From positions 22,523,603 to 22,587,602 of the forward strand of contig NC_087072.1 of assembly GCF_026151205.1 (NCBI RefSeq): DNA of 64,000 bases, written 5' to 3'. Numbering within the stretch: the stretch's first letter is position 1; every line of letters starts with the position of its first letter. Source of the stretch: Bolinopsis microptera (lineage: Eukaryota; Ctenophora; Tentaculata; Lobata; Bolinopsidae). This document shows positions 1-12,870 of the stretch, in pieces. A model generated the notes under the pieces. That model did not search any database and was not told the DNA's origin. It saw nothing but the letters and a program-made list of their open reading frames with translations. A program made the translations under genes and the position numbers.

Positions 1-549
1 GTTGAAATAAACGGATAATTTTCAAACCCCCCGCTCAGCAGTGCTCTTCATCACCTCAAACCTATTATGATTGATTTATTTGATTATGCTAGGACTAACT
101 TTTGACTGCACTAGTTGCATATTTTAAGATTGTGGACTATGATCATACAAATGATATCATATCGATTCTTTTGTTTAAATTTATTTGGTGGGTGTAAAAT
201 AAGTCATTAACATTTAACACAAAACAGTTCAATTTGAAACAAGTCGTCAATTCTTCTATTACGTTTTATTGATTTATCTTTCCACAAACTATTTACCTTC
301 CTCTAATTCTGTTTGACCCAATTACTGTAGTTGAAAGTAATTACTTTAATTTCATCAGATTGAACATATCTGATTACAAGATGAACTTATCTTTAGTAGG
401 CAGTAATCATTAGCTGTTCATTAAACGGTCTGAAAAATCTAAAATAAGAACTTGCATTACGTTATAAATATGAGTGATGAAACAGTGCAAGCTACTAACA
501 TTACCCAACCCCCCTCCTCCTAACTCCACCTCTTCTAGCTCGAATTCGA

Positions 550-3500
550 ATGATGGATGTTATCAAGAAAGAAGTGGTCCTGCCAACTTCCCTGACTCAG
601 TTGCCTGTCTCTCTCGCTCAGTTCCCGATGGTCTCCGCCAGCTCACCAGCCAGAACCAAGTCATCTCCCGTCAGGACCTCGCCTTCTAGGAGAAACAGCA
701 TGGCTCTACCTGACACTGTAAACCCCGCAAGCAGGGTAGGTTAAACAGGTTACACGTGTAGATTTACAGGTTGCACGTGTAGATTTACAGGTTGCACGTG
801 TAGATTTAAGGTGGAAACTGGATCTTGATGTAACCACTTGGGTGGTTTTACAAACTTGTAATTAAATTGTCGGGTGGGGTTTTGTTTTCTACGTGGGGGC
901 TTGATGTGTGATTGAATGTGTAGTTTTACATGAACAATACAATCTATTATCATTGAGATCGGGGGTTTCATATGGTCATGATAGTAATTGTCATTAGCGT
1001 GTTTTTTGCGCGGCAACAAAATACAGAAATTTTCGCCGTTGGGCATTTTAGAAAATTATTGATCACTTTTCCTGACACGGAAATTATGTGAAGCGAGTAA
1101 TAATTCTCCGTATTTAAACCAGTTTCACTATTTTTAGCCATCAGCGAAGAGTGATGAACAATAAAGAATCATTGGAATATCAAATTTGTGTTAGGGGTCG
1201 TTCACATATTACGTAATCACCTCAAGGATTTGGGGTGTTCAACATCTTGACTATTGGCAGCGGCTCAAAGCACTAAATCTAATGTCGATGCAAAGGAGGA
1301 GAGAGCGTTATATTATCATCCACATGTGGAAAATCTTACATCAACGCTGCCCAAATGACCTTGGGATTCTTTTTTCTACTCCATTAAGACACGGAATCAA
1401 GGCCACCATTCCAAGTCTCAGCAAGAGCAGTACTCAACGTCAACAGTCATTGTATGATGGTTCATTTGCAGTAATGGAACACCATTCCATCAGATCTTCA
1501 CCTCATTGAAGACCCACTGCTGTTCAAAGCAAAACTATCAGCATTTCTTAAACCGTTTCCAGATAACCCACCTGTGAGCAATTACAGCTGCCCTAATGGA
1601 AATTCTTTGCTGGACTGGAGTATGAATAAGGCAGCAGCGATGCTGCAAGGGCGGTCGAACTATTCGATGACCCAGTAGAGGAATCTACGAATCTCTCCAA
1701 AGTATCCAAAGTAAGGGAGAGGAAGGGGTTTCTAAATAATAACACTATACTAGTGTAGCACAATAACTATGTGTAAAACTGATCACGGAGGGGGGGGGGG
1801 GGGGTTGGGGGTTTAAAAATCGGACAAAAAGTAAGTAACATGTGAACAACCCCTTAGTGATTAGCTCAAGAGATATAACTTATAAGTTGAATTACTTCGG
1901 GAAGGACTTCTTACATATTGAGTAGTGGCGGTAATGTTATTATATTCGTAAACTTTGTTTCCTTCGGTTGACAAGTTATCATTCGATTACTCATTACTAG
2001 TTACTAAGTTATAGAAACCCAAGGATTTTAGCTAGCGGCGGTTAAGAAAGGTAATGATATTATGTTATTATAAAAACGCCATAAATTCATTGCTGCTTAT
2101 TAGTTATTTATTTATGCACAGTTTCTCACATATTTGGATAAAAGGACCATGGGACTGTATAGGAATATTTAGTAGTTAGTGGGAAATCGATGACGGTCGA
2201 ATTTTTATAACCCAGTGCCAGGACATACGAAGTTTTGAAATCCGCAGTTATTTTGATATGTCGGCCAAACGAAAGCCAACCAATGTTCTTCGATTCCTGA
2301 CGAGGCTCAGAATCATCATAACTTATAACTATTATAATTGTAACTGGCTATCTCTGTAACTGTAATCCTGGTAAGATCCTAAATTAAACCCCTTCTGAAT
2401 TTAAAACACAGTCTACTCTCTGCAGGTAGTCCACTACACTCCTAAAGCTGCAATATTTGACTTCTACACAGAGGTAAAGATGGTCGTGGAGCCCAATGGT
2501 CACGAGGTCGTGATCGGGAAGTGTGGCACCTGCTCTCAGACTATACGGGGATCCAGGAATGTTACCTCCAACTTTGTCACCCATGTCAAGGTATGTTGTT
2601 TTTTTGTAGCTGCTGTTTTTACCTTCACTTTGCATAATTTTTATATTTTATAAACTGTATAAAATTACCCCTAATTATTGTTATTTGCATATGTAGTAGT
2701 AGTAGTAAACCCGCGATGGGGTGGCATGTGCCTCAATAAAAATATTACAATCATTTATTATTATATCAATGTATCATTAAATATTTCAAAAATATCAATA
2801 ACGTACGGTTGATCCTTCACACTTGGTAAAATATATAAAAATAAAGTTAATCTACACTAAAGAATAAATAATCTATATTATATAAATCAACAATATTAAC
2901 TCCCCATCTTCATGTAGTCATTTATCAAAGCGGTAGAAATCCAAGTAATTTTAGTACGCGGTGCGCAAGGAATTTCGTTTTTTTTTTAAATGTGTAGGCA
3001 AGATAAGCCTAAGTGTGGCAGTGAAAATTGAAAAATAAGTTGCAGAATAAATTGCAGTGACTGACTGTCAAATGCATTATCGCAGTTCATTTATTTGACT
3101 GCACAGTGCACTAACGTTTAGGATTCTTACAGCTGTTATATTTTGCTAATATTTTGTTTAAAAGTTGTAAAGGACAAAGTTCTTGTCCGTCCACGAAAGG
3201 TTTTCTAGGTCAAGTTTTTGTTTGTCCAGTAAGTAACGTACAATGTTGTCCTTGTATGAATTAATAAACTTATCTTGTAACTTAGGTACATTGAAGGGAA
3301 GGATTTTGTTTATTTCGTTTATCGTGTTGTTATATAATCGTGGTCCTACGTTAGAGATGCTATAATCGGTGATCCGTAATCTGTTGAACTTAATTTCAAA
3401 ATACTTTGGATTTCTCCTTTCCGTTTGTCTAAGCGGTGATTTTTCAAATATACTACAATATATTTAAGCGTCAAGTATCATTGTCGCGAGTGCCAATCTG

Positions 3501-6500
3501 TTCGAATTAGCATTGCGCTTGTTCAATGTTGAATTTTTCTTCTCTTATGTCCACACATGCTGTATGCTACACGTGTCATGGAGAATGTTGAATATTTACT
3601 CTTTTTAGTCGTCATGGAAATACGTGCGCGAAACTTTTACTTTGCTTGAATTGTTGGATTCGTCTGTGAGACTAAAGGATTGTACCGAGTAGGCAGTGCA
3701 TGTGTTAGATTCTGGAATCTGGAGGGGGCGAGGCTGCTGCTGTTACAAATTGTAACTATTTGGAAAGTCGCCAAGTAACATTATAGTTCAACACGGGGAA
3801 TATTTTGGCTAAGTTCATTGTCCATCGTAAATTGTTGATTTGTTTAAACTATTTTACTATGGAAATGACCTTTGGGTTTTTAATGCTGTTTTATGCGCAT
3901 GATCTATAACTTTTTGATGTTGATTCGAGTTTAGAACGTCATTGGGCAGCATTATTCGCTCTAAATTTACAAGGAGAGACAACAATCTCGTTTACAATAA
4001 TTGTGCGGATTAAAACAATTTGGCTGTCACTGTCAAATCGTTTACAGGCAGCAATTATAGCCGAAGGGAGACAAGTCAAATCATAAGGATCGCACCTGCT
4101 CAACATCCGATAATCTTCTGCCACTAAACAATCTATAGATTACTCTGTCCCGTCGGCTCTCCCCTCCGCATGCAATAACATAATCACTATCAACATCCAC
4201 ATCACTTGAAATTTCTCTTTCTGGACAGCAATTTCAAAATTACTGGAGCTGTAAGATTGGTAATGGGGTCGCTAAATGCCCTACCCTGAAGGGTTCAACA
4301 TTTCACGTGTTTCACGTGGTCGCTTAGCAACCAATGAAATTGTGACATCAGATCACGGGATTTAACTTAATTACTAATTGATTTCATTCATTATACCCTT
4401 TATAGAGGTATATTTATGAAGGAGACCAATTTAGGAGGTACACGGTAAATTGCTTTGCAGCTCAAGCCGCGTTAAAGAGTTCTGATTATTGCATGTTAAT
4501 GTTTAACAGCCCTGCCCCCTGCCGTCTCTAAAACTAATTGTCAGGCCTAAACTAATTGTCTTGCTTAAATACCACGTTATCAAACCCTTCCAATTATTCG
4601 GCTCTCCAAATTGAACCTACCCAGCCAGTAATTCCGATAATTTCACGGAGCTGGACTAAAATTGCAGGAACTTGTTTCTCAAATAAAGAAACCATTTTGA
4701 GAATAGGCGCCAGTTTGAACTGGCTTCTCAAATAAAGAAACCATTTTGAGGATAGGCGCCAGTTTGGTAAAAATAGTGCCAACATCCAACAAGATACGAT
4801 ATTAGAAACAATACCTGCTCATCTTATCGTATGGGGCCTACATTGGGGCCTAGATTGGCTCTTAATGTTAAAGTTGAGCTGTATCATACTAGAGTAAGGA
4901 TTTTAATATGAACTACTGAAAAACTAACACCCATATTTCACCCCAGAGGTTGCATCCTGAGCAGCAGAGTAATTGGGAGCGCAAGAAAGCAGAACGACAC
5001 GGTTACTTTACCAAGAACTACAGTGCCCCTTCCAACTTATCCAGCTTTAGCAACCTTTACAGCACTTTCACCATACCCACTGTAAGTTTGCACTGTAAGT
5101 TTGTACTGTAAGTTTGTCAGAGAACCGAACCTTTTACTATGTATTGGCCATTTCAATCTATATAATAGATGGGTTGTAATTGAAGACAAATAAATGTTCC
5201 AGAAATGTGCGCCATGAGTACCTACCTGAAATGAAAACAGACGCCACTGCCAGTACCAGTCCATTATTGTGTGACTGACAACAACAAACGTTAACAGGGG
5301 GGGGGTTAATGTTAACAGCATCACACTAATATTATTTACCCCAGCAGGTGAAGATGGAAACAACCCCCACAACTATGCTGTGTTATGATACCCACAACAT
5401 GGTCACAACCCAGCCCATCGTCACCACACAGAACACCCACCCCACCTCCTACACCAAGAATATCGTCACCCAGGACAACTTCCTTGTCACTCAGGACTCG
5501 ACCCTTACCACCACCGTCAAACAGGTGAGATTTTTGGTCCGAGGCCTGTAAACGTGTGGGTGCCTTAAGATGTAACTTTACAAGGTTCCAACATTTACCC
5601 AGCTTTAGAACACCTTACTTAATTTCGTGGTCAGGCGAATCACGATCGTATCTCGTTACGAGCTGTTTCGAATAATTTCTTATATATTTATTTAGTGTCT
5701 TCGTGGTTATCATTCTTGCTCAACCTAGATTCCAGATATCAATTTAACAACTATTCTCCTCTCAAAGGAGCAAAACGAAACGAGTAGGAAGTACTCTGGA
5801 ACCAGCCCGGCAACCATGACAACCACAGCAACACGTGTCGTGTCACCTGACTCAGTTACCGATAACGAGATGTGGGCACTGCTCCAGGCTAAACAGATGT
5901 TATCTTTCCTCGTGGAACAGTTCCTGCCACTAGAAACTGCAGATAGTCCCTCGCTCACCACCCTCTTGTCCGTAAGTTTATTAACTGCTGGTCGGAGCAT
6001 CAAAAGCTACTCTCGAGGAACATTTTGATTATCTGAAACAATGAGTTCAGTCTATATATAGATCTACCGTAAAATTACTGCAATAAAATGACAGCCGAAT
6101 TTTTGGCTAAAGTCAGAACACAGTGTCTTGTAAAAATAATGTGACAGGTACCAGGGTACCAGGGTTACCTGCAGGGTAATTTGCCCCTGTTACCAGGATA
6201 ATTTGCCTCTGTTAGCACGCGGAGACTTGATTGCTTTTCTTTGCACTCAGGGTTACACGTCACAGCGCAGCTTGCGCAGCTTGCGCACAGTTCGTTTTTG
6301 TATAATTGAGTTTATTTTAGCACATTTATATGAAATTGCAATATTTTTGAAATGACCGTCCATTGAATAAATTGGAGGGTTCACGTGGACAGACCTTTTA
6401 AAATTGCTTCCTTTGAGGGTTTATTATAAATGTAACGGTTAAATGATCTTGATCCGACTAAATACACGTGCTGCTTGCAGTTTTAATAGAAGTTTTGTTT

Positions 6501-9500
6501 CAGAGAGCACCTCAGAAACCGTATTCAAGTGCTGTTCTCCAGAACGTTCTAGTGCCCACATGCGTTAGTCACGTGACCTCCAGCATCACTTGCTCGTTAC
6601 AGGTAAGACCTTTTTAAACAGTCTGCCGTCAAGGTCTTACAGGTTTAAGGTCTTACGAAAATATGCAAGCTCTGAATCATCTCCATTAACGATAATCTTA
6701 AGTCTCAATCTTATTTTAGGTTCTGAAAATAATAATAATCAACTGTTCAAATGTTTACAACTGAAGCTTTAAAACAGTCTTAATAAAAAGCTTCAGGTTT
6801 TAAAACTCCACAATCAAGCTCTAGTAGCGATTCAATTATTGTTTTTTCTTTTATTTGACTTCATTAGTCCTAACAGGAAACATCCTGCACTACAATCTAG
6901 CAGAACCCCCTTTTCTAAAACTGTAAACCCTCAGACAGCAAGCAGCGTGAGTATTGTGGTTACGACACAACGCAAGAAAGGATCCCTGATTCTGTTTGCT
7001 GTTTCACTTCACTTCGTGGACATGAGCTGGAAACACGACAGTCACCTCCTGAGTGTCAAGTACTATACCTCCGTATCTCAGTTTGAACGCTCCTTCCTTG
7101 ATCTCCTTGTCAAACACAATATACAGAACAAGGTTCTTATCTTGTTTTTTGGAGTTAAAAACTAGGAGAATTTCCAATTATGGTTCATTTTATTGACGTT
7201 TTCCCGCGTTGGAGTATAAGAATAATTACATCCGTTTTCACCCTTTCCGATTTCAACCGCAACCTGACTCTACTCCCACAAAGTTAATTAGTCCCCTCCG
7301 GCTAGGTGTATCGGTATTTAATTTGGCGACTCTCTTACGAATCAATTTAATTATATGGGTTAATCAGATAATTGACCTAGATTAATTATTACTCTCAAAT
7401 TATCAGGTGTTCAGAATTCTGGGAACCGACATGACGAATAACACCAACTTCTCACTGTTGAACATGCCTGAGCAAGACTCCCCACTACTTGAGCCGGTCA
7501 TCCTTCCCTCTACTCTCGCTGGTTGGTCTACTTTTTCTTTTATGCAATCGGGTTTTTAACAGGGAGAGGGAGGGGGACACCGGTTAGTGGTCAAAGTAGC
7601 AAAACTAGCATTCGCTGAATGATATATCATTCACAATCTTGTGTTTCTCAGTGTAATGGGATAATTCATAATTTTGTATCCCAAAATTATTGTCAATTGC
7701 GTTAATATTGAGCGCTATTCGTTCTGAAAATGTTAGTAATTACAATTATTAGAAAGCTTCTTTCCGAACAACAACTTTTGCTAGCAAATATCACAATGAT
7801 CAGCTCTACTTATTTTATTAAAAATTTAGATAATCATGACTATGAGTACCTGCAGTCAGGAAATACAATAATAAATATTATTTATTATTTGAACATGCAA
7901 TTAAGTGCTCATTCTCGAGTAAGTTTTTAACTATACAGTTCGAGTATTGACATTTAATATTCATAGGTCCTAATTAGTAATTACGGCTCATTAAAAAAAA
8001 ACATATAATAAGTTAGTTACACAACTAAAAAGCAACGTTAAAACAAATCCTGGCAACCTTTCTATTCTGAAATATTTTTCTGTTGCGTAATTCGGATTCT
8101 AGGATAACTAGGATAAATTTCATGATTTGCCACCACTCTCTCCCTCTGAGCTGAAATATTGTAGTTTTAATGAAGATCACGTTATTTAACTTACACTTTT
8201 GTTCAGGTATAACAGTAGATAAATGTGATCCCTTGCCGGAAGTAACCAATTCCTTGATATCTGCCGCTCTAAGTAAATCAGACTTGGGCTCTAAACTAAG
8301 AACTGAGTTGAAGACCTCTCCCCAAACATTCAACCTCAAATACGATCCTGGTAAGTGCAGAGTTTCAAACTGCCTGAAATAGTCCAATATATTTCATATC
8401 TTTACACTCTTCACATTATTTCGCTGAAAGATATTTCATCATGCTCTTATGACCAGCTGGCTCATATTTTTAAAAAGGTAATGAAAGTTTCCTTCAGATA
8501 TGCCCAAATGGTCAAGTGAACAGAGCCAGATCAGTCCAAAACCAGACTCGATTCTCTCCGAAACATTATCCACTCTAGAGCCCTTCAAGGAGATATTTGA
8601 ACTGTTAAAGACAGACCAACTCCTGGTGTCAGTTGCAATCCCCTCCATCTTATCCCTGATAAAGTTGTTCGATCAGAAGCCAAGATCTGAACTAACGAGC
8701 GTGTTGTTGGAGCAGTTAAGAAACTATTTGAAGAAGATCAACTGTAATCCTCTCTTCAGAGCAGCTACCTTTCTCGACCCAAGGTATGTTAGTCTGTTAT
8801 TTTTACTTTTTAATCCCTTTCCTGTCACTTGATCCTCCAGCGGGTGTGTATCTTGTTAAATTTGCAGTTTTTTGTCGTATTAAGTTTTGCCATCACTTTA
8901 TTCTGTTACTAACAGTGATGTATAAATTCAGGTTTAAACTAGTTTGGTGTAAAGATAAGGACGAAGAGTTGAAAGTTGTATCCGAACTAAGATCCTTTTG
9001 TGCTCTTAATTTGGATGGTCAGGAGAAGGAGAAGTAAGCTCCAAGTTTTAAAATTTTATTTTTAATAGTCGATATAATATATATTCCTACGAAGTTTTTC
9101 TACCCAGGTCCCAGTGTCAGAGCAAGCTTTTTATCTTGTGTTTTTCTTAGTTTTGTTTATGTTATGTAAATGTAGTCAATTGTTGTAACAGTCAAAATTC
9201 AATAGACACTAATTCTAGTAATTATGTCCCATGATTGAGATACAATTATCGTTATCAATGTTTAAAAAATGACTAATTTAAAAAATTGCAGCACTGAAAT
9301 GAAGATCAAATCAGAGGACTGTTCACTGCAACCGGAGAGTAAACGCATCAAGCTCTTTACCTACTTCTCCAGTGCGGAGACCGACGAAATGGATCACTTC
9401 AGAACAGTATCTCCCCTGGACCGAGAGATAAAGGAATACCTTCACTCACCTGTCGCAGAGGAAACAACCAACCCTTTCGACTACTGGAAGGACAATCACG

Positions 9501-9676
9501 GAACCTTCAAACAGTTGAGCAGAGTCGCGGGCAAACTATTGACAGTCCCGATCGTACAAACTAAAGTGCAGTGCCATCTCAGTAAGTTCGAAAAACGGAT
9601 CGAAAGTCTGGAAGACATTTCACTGGCACAGACTGAAGAATATTTATATCTCAAGGTTAACAAAATTCTGTGGTGA
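550..9676 (+). CDS. ZBED-like protein: BED zinc finger plus degenerate hAT transposase domain (12 exons)
   Basis: Proposed exons: 550-735, 2426-2590, 4947-5081, 5348-5524, 5729-5971, 6504-6602, 6935-7132, 7407-7521, 8207-8350, 8498-8783, 8932-9033, 9292-9676. All have AG/GT borders and the phases agree, giving 2,232 nt, about 743 residues. Exons 2-3 form a BED finger (C95-x2-C98, H115-x4-H120, with the SNF..HVK signature). Exons 7-12 follow the hAT transposase fold: a LHFVDMSWKH block, KVFRILGTDMTNN, then FLDPRFK across the exon 10/11 junction. The last exon holds the C-terminal dimerisation block (EIKEYL, NPFDYWKDN, LSRVAGKLLTVP). BED/hAT genes of this type are usually host-domesticated DNA-binding proteins in the nucleus. 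The aspartate expected in the first TTD block appears as TTQ and the usual SERxFS end is absent, so loss of transposase activity is inferred. The ATG at 550 is chosen because it is phase-compatible; an upstream 5' exon is possible. Exon 7 is the least certain (donor GTTCTT). Confidence 0.8.
748..812 (+). repeat. Short tandem repeat, three 21-bp units
   Basis: Three nearly identical copies of a unit reading roughly CAGGTTGCACGTGTAGATTTA lie just downstream of the proposed exon 1 donor of the ZBED-like gene. The first copy has ACA for GCA. It is intronic and no function is visible. Confidence 0.8.
1252..1680 (+). pseudogene. LINE reverse transcriptase C-terminal relic
   Basis: The translated sequence starts YWQRLKALNL and continues with RRRERYIIIHMWKILHQRCP, the conserved post-RT region of many CR1/Jockey-type LINE ORF2 proteins. 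It shifts frame near 1480 and then reads WNTIPSDLHLIEDPLLFKAK and LSAFLKPFPDNPP, which is the normal end of such proteins. The frameshift and the absence of upstream RT make it a 5'-truncated dead copy. It lies in intron 1 of the ZBED-like gene in the same orientation. Confidence 0.75.
3158..3450 (-). pseudogene. LINE ORF2 C-terminal relic (minus strand)
   Basis: Reading the minus strand upstream of a TAA at 3160-3158 gives an open frame without a usable start. It includes SPLRQTERRNPKYFEIKFNR, then ITDYSISNVGPRLYNNTINE, a GP-[KR]-[IL]-[WY]-N type motif, and KLQDKFINSYKDNIVRYLL. This arrangement (basic region, G-P-x-x-x-N, F-K/F-I, YLL end) is typical of the last residues of LINE ORF2 proteins. 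No RT motifs are left upstream, so it is a 5'-truncated copy in ZBED intron 2. Family assignment beyond LINE is not possible. Confidence 0.6.
4678..4769 (+). repeat. Local tandem duplication (about 49-bp unit, two copies)
   Basis: The segment CTCAAATAAAGAAACCATTT with the following TTGAG(A/G)ATAGGCGCCAGTTT occurs twice, separated by about 10 bp. The copies differ at one visible base. It lies in intron 2 of the ZBED-like gene. Confidence 0.8.
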
Positions 9677-11373
9677 GTGTAGTAGATGGATTGTGGTGCA
9701 TTTTTAAGGGTTGTGTAAATTTATTTGTGTCTGTATACTTTGTAATTGTTTTTTGCTGACGCATTCCTTTGAATGCGTCGTTCTTTAAACTCAAAGTCAA
9801 AGCATTTGGTGAGTAAAGCGATTCTAAGACTAAAGAAACATTAAACCCTCGCTGTTTAAGTTACTGATTTAGATAATAACGTAAACAAACTGGTAAATTC
9901 TTTTCGCTTTACGTTATGAAAACTACGAACGAGACGTTTACTAGTTATTTTGAACACAAATTGGCATGGCTTTCACAATTCTGATATTGTTGTCAGATTC
10001 GATAATTTTATTTTTAAATTTTATAGTGATTTAAATTATAATCCAATTTGGAGTTGATTTAATTTAATTCTTACTGACTATCACAAGGCGATTAGTACTG
10101 AATATATTGACAGATATCAAATCCAAATTATACTTACTGATATCTATTTTATGAGTTATTTAGTGCTTGTTGACCGTAGTTTAATGATAAACTACATGAT
10201 TTGTACAGCAATATATTTGTCATGAATCTATATTGTGTGATTTGTTCACCTAGAATTTATATAAGAAACTACAAATTACGATTAGAAATTAAAACAATGT
10301 TGGATATCAAGATAATTATCTTTTTAGACTATTAAATTGGGGTTACCTTTGATCACACTGGAAACACGAAATTACATTTTTTGATTTCAGTCCAATTTAA
10401 GAGTCTTGCTTTAGTCAAGTAAGAGCCATGCTCAATTAGTGTTCTCAGTAACGCCGCTCCCAATAATTCTTTCGCCCATTTTTTAATCTCGCGGAAAAGC
10501 CCTGAGGGTATGACAGACAGTTCGATCGATGTGTTTTTGGACGGTAACCATGGCGACGACACTCGGAGATTCTGGATCACCTGGTCACGTGACAGGCTAG
10601 TAAAACACGAATTTGATTGTTAAAGTAATTAGTAATGACCAATGACAGTGTTGATTCGCTGTACTTCAGTGATTTGCTGCGTATATATAACTTAACCAAC
10701 GCGCAGTTTAAAGAAATTCACTTTCATTTTTACATTTTAAAAGCTTTCACTTTTACAAAACATAACTCGCCACCAATGAAGTCAAATTTCAGTTTCAAAA
10801 TATCAAAAGAAAGTTAAGAATTTCATAAACACAAAAGGGTCCTAGATGAGGTTGTGAAAGCTCGATCTTCACCTTCAAAGTTCAAAATCGACTATTAAAA
10901 CTTCATGCTTGTTCCATAAAAGTAAACCTTATATCAAAACACCTCCAACCGCAGCTTTTCTGATCAGCTCTCGGCTCTCTCATACCCAGCAATCGTTACT
11001 GGCTGGGCGTATTAATAATAATACAGGTGATTGCGTCTTCACAGCATGTTCAAGCTCGCGCTCGCTCGTATGTCGTAAGTTTATTGCACGCTTCGAACAT
11101 CCCAAGAATGCGATTGCAATTTGCATCACGTGATACAATTCAGCCAATCAGAAGACAAGAATCCGCAAAGTTAAAGCTGCGCACTATAATTATTAGGCCC
11201 AAAATAAGACTTTTTGGGATAACTCTAAAACTACAATGTCCCTAATTTTCCTCTTGGGGAGGAAACGTTACTTTTACAAGGCGAACAATTTGCAAAAAAC
11301 CGGAATTGAAGTCTCTATCTCTTTCACTTTCGAAGTTAGGCCCCAGCCAGTAAGGTTTCATGAGAGGGGCTCT
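9677..11373. other. Intergenic, no supported gene
   Basis: This is AT-rich sequence after the ZBED-like stop codon. One minus-strand open frame at 10353-10580 (containing GLFREIKKWAKELLGAALL) looks mildly protein-like but has no recognised motif or splice context, so I do not call it. Nothing else is supported. Confidence 0.5.
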
Positions 11374-11381
11374 GGATAAAG

Positions 11382-11481
11382 TTGTCATACGTTGTATGAC
11401 CCGCCGCGCACGAAGTGCGCGGCTCCCCCTGTATCGTCAGGACTATAGTGAAACGACCGTGGGGGTCGCAACGTGATACAA
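11382..11481 (+). mobile_element. Miniature element MITE-1, copy 1
   Basis: A 100-bp element begins TTGTCATACG and ends CGTGATACAA, an imperfect terminal inverted repeat, with a perfect internal hairpin CCGCGCAC-GAA-GTGCGCGG. It is flanked by GGATAAAG and GGATAGAG, a 7/8 match that fits an 8-bp target duplication. Eight-bp duplications are made by hAT, P and Merlin transposases. It has no coding capacity. Confidence 0.85.
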
Positions 11482-11614
11482 GGATAGAGCAAGTCGGTGA
11501 GAGTGCAGAGGCCGTGAGGGTGAGAGCTGTCCCATTGAATGACCATCTAGAAAGGTCACTGAGGATGGCACAAGAAACTACTAACGTATTCAAAGTTTTA
11601 TTCCCAAAGATAGC

Positions 11615-11710
11615 TTGTCATACGTTGTATGACCCACCGCGCACGAAGTGCGCGGCTCCCCTCGTATCGTCACATAGTGAAACGACCGTGGGGGTCGCAA
11701 CGTGATACAA
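11615..11710 (+). mobile_element. Miniature element MITE-1, copy 2
   Basis: This 96-bp copy has the same ends and internal hairpin as copy 1. It is flanked on both sides by the identical octamer AAGATAGC, which shows a transposition event with 8-bp target duplication. Confidence 0.9.
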
Positions 11711-11983
11711 AAGATAGCTTTGATAAACGGAAAATCATGTCAGAATATAATAAACAGAGATTTTGGATGATTTTTGGAAAAAATAAGTTTTTCTGCCATC
11801 CCCTTGACCGCATCGCGGTTTTGACTAAAATTTTGACCAGTGACCAATTTAATCAGCGAGGTCGGTAAGAGTGCCACAAGTCACCATCAAGGTACTGGAA
11901 GCAGTATGTCCGGAGAAAACTTTGGTGCAATGAAAATTTTGAATATGTCCTACTGGTAGCGACCCAAATTTTATTGTTTTGAC

Positions 11984-12079
11984 TTGTATCACGTTGCGAC
12001 CCCACGGTCGTTTCACTATGGTTACGATACAGGGGGAGCCGCGCACTTCGTGCGCGGCGGGTCATACAACGTACGACAA
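11984..12079 (-). mobile_element. Miniature element MITE-1, copy 3 (inverted)
   Basis: This 96-bp copy lies in reverse orientation and starts TTGTATCACG on the plus strand. It is flanked by the perfect octamer GTTTTGAC on both sides. The sequence around it (a segment with GATAAACGGAAAATCA near 11717 and again near 12188) is itself duplicated locally. Confidence 0.9.
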
Positions 12080-12249
12080 GTTTTGACTGAATTTTTCTTG
12101 AATGACCATCTTAAAGGGTCACTGAGGATGGCACAAGACACGATTAAGCTAGGTACTCAAAATCCTATTCCCAACGAAAGCTATGATAAACGGAAAATCA
12201 TCAGAATATAAAAAGAGATTTTGGTAGATTTTGGAAGCCTTAAATAGGC

Positions 12250-12870
12250 TTAAAATGAGGCAGGAGGCTGGATATAACCTGAGGCAGCATTAGCGAGAAT
12301 TGGAGGGTACTTGCTCTGAGGATATCTGAATAGAGCAGGAGGTAGTATAGTCTGTATTATATTGCAGTTAACGGGTAAAATGTTTGTTTCAAATCCAACT
12401 CGGCGCGCGTCTTGGTAGATTATAAACCTACAATAATGCAGTCTTTCACAATGATTAGCTGAGCTGCAGTTTTTGATATAATAAATAATAAATGAAAGTT
12501 CTTTTTTTCTTATTGACAATTTGGGAAATCATAAATATGAATATGGGTTTTATTTATTTCTACAACAAGTATTTACTCTACAAGTTTATTCCTACAACAA
12601 TAATTAATATTATTCATCATCTGAACATGCAATAACTTGCTCAAGCTCGGGGCAGTGTATAACTATATTTATACAATTTGAATTTTGACAGCTAATAATT
12701 ATGGACCCTTACGGCACTTTATACTACTTACCAAAACAGTCTTGAAACAATTCTCGACAACCTTTCTGGTTTTGTATGTTGCAAAATTCGAGTTCTGGAT
12801 TCTGTGATCGTTACTTTGTACCTATGATAACAAAATCGTAACCCGGTAGCATAACTCATAAGCATGATCA
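12250..12870. repeat. Degenerate copy of ZBED intron 8 (left half), then 3' flank of the LDLa receptor
   Basis: From about 12545 to about 12810 the sequence can be aligned by eye with about 7855-8105 in intron 8 of the ZBED-like gene. Shared landmarks in the same order are a TTGAACATGCAATTA-like block, an ATTGACA/TTGACA block, a CTCGACAACCTTTCTGG-like block and GATTCTGTGAT/GATTCTAGGAT. Similarity stops near 12810, about 60 bp before the receptor stop codon, and resumes near 18650. The stretch 12250-12545 has nothing recognisable. Confidence 0.55.

Noticed and set aside
5037-6028. Minus-strand frames opposite ZBED exons 3-5
   Set aside because: They are antisense to phase-consistent exons of the ZBED-like gene and show no motifs.
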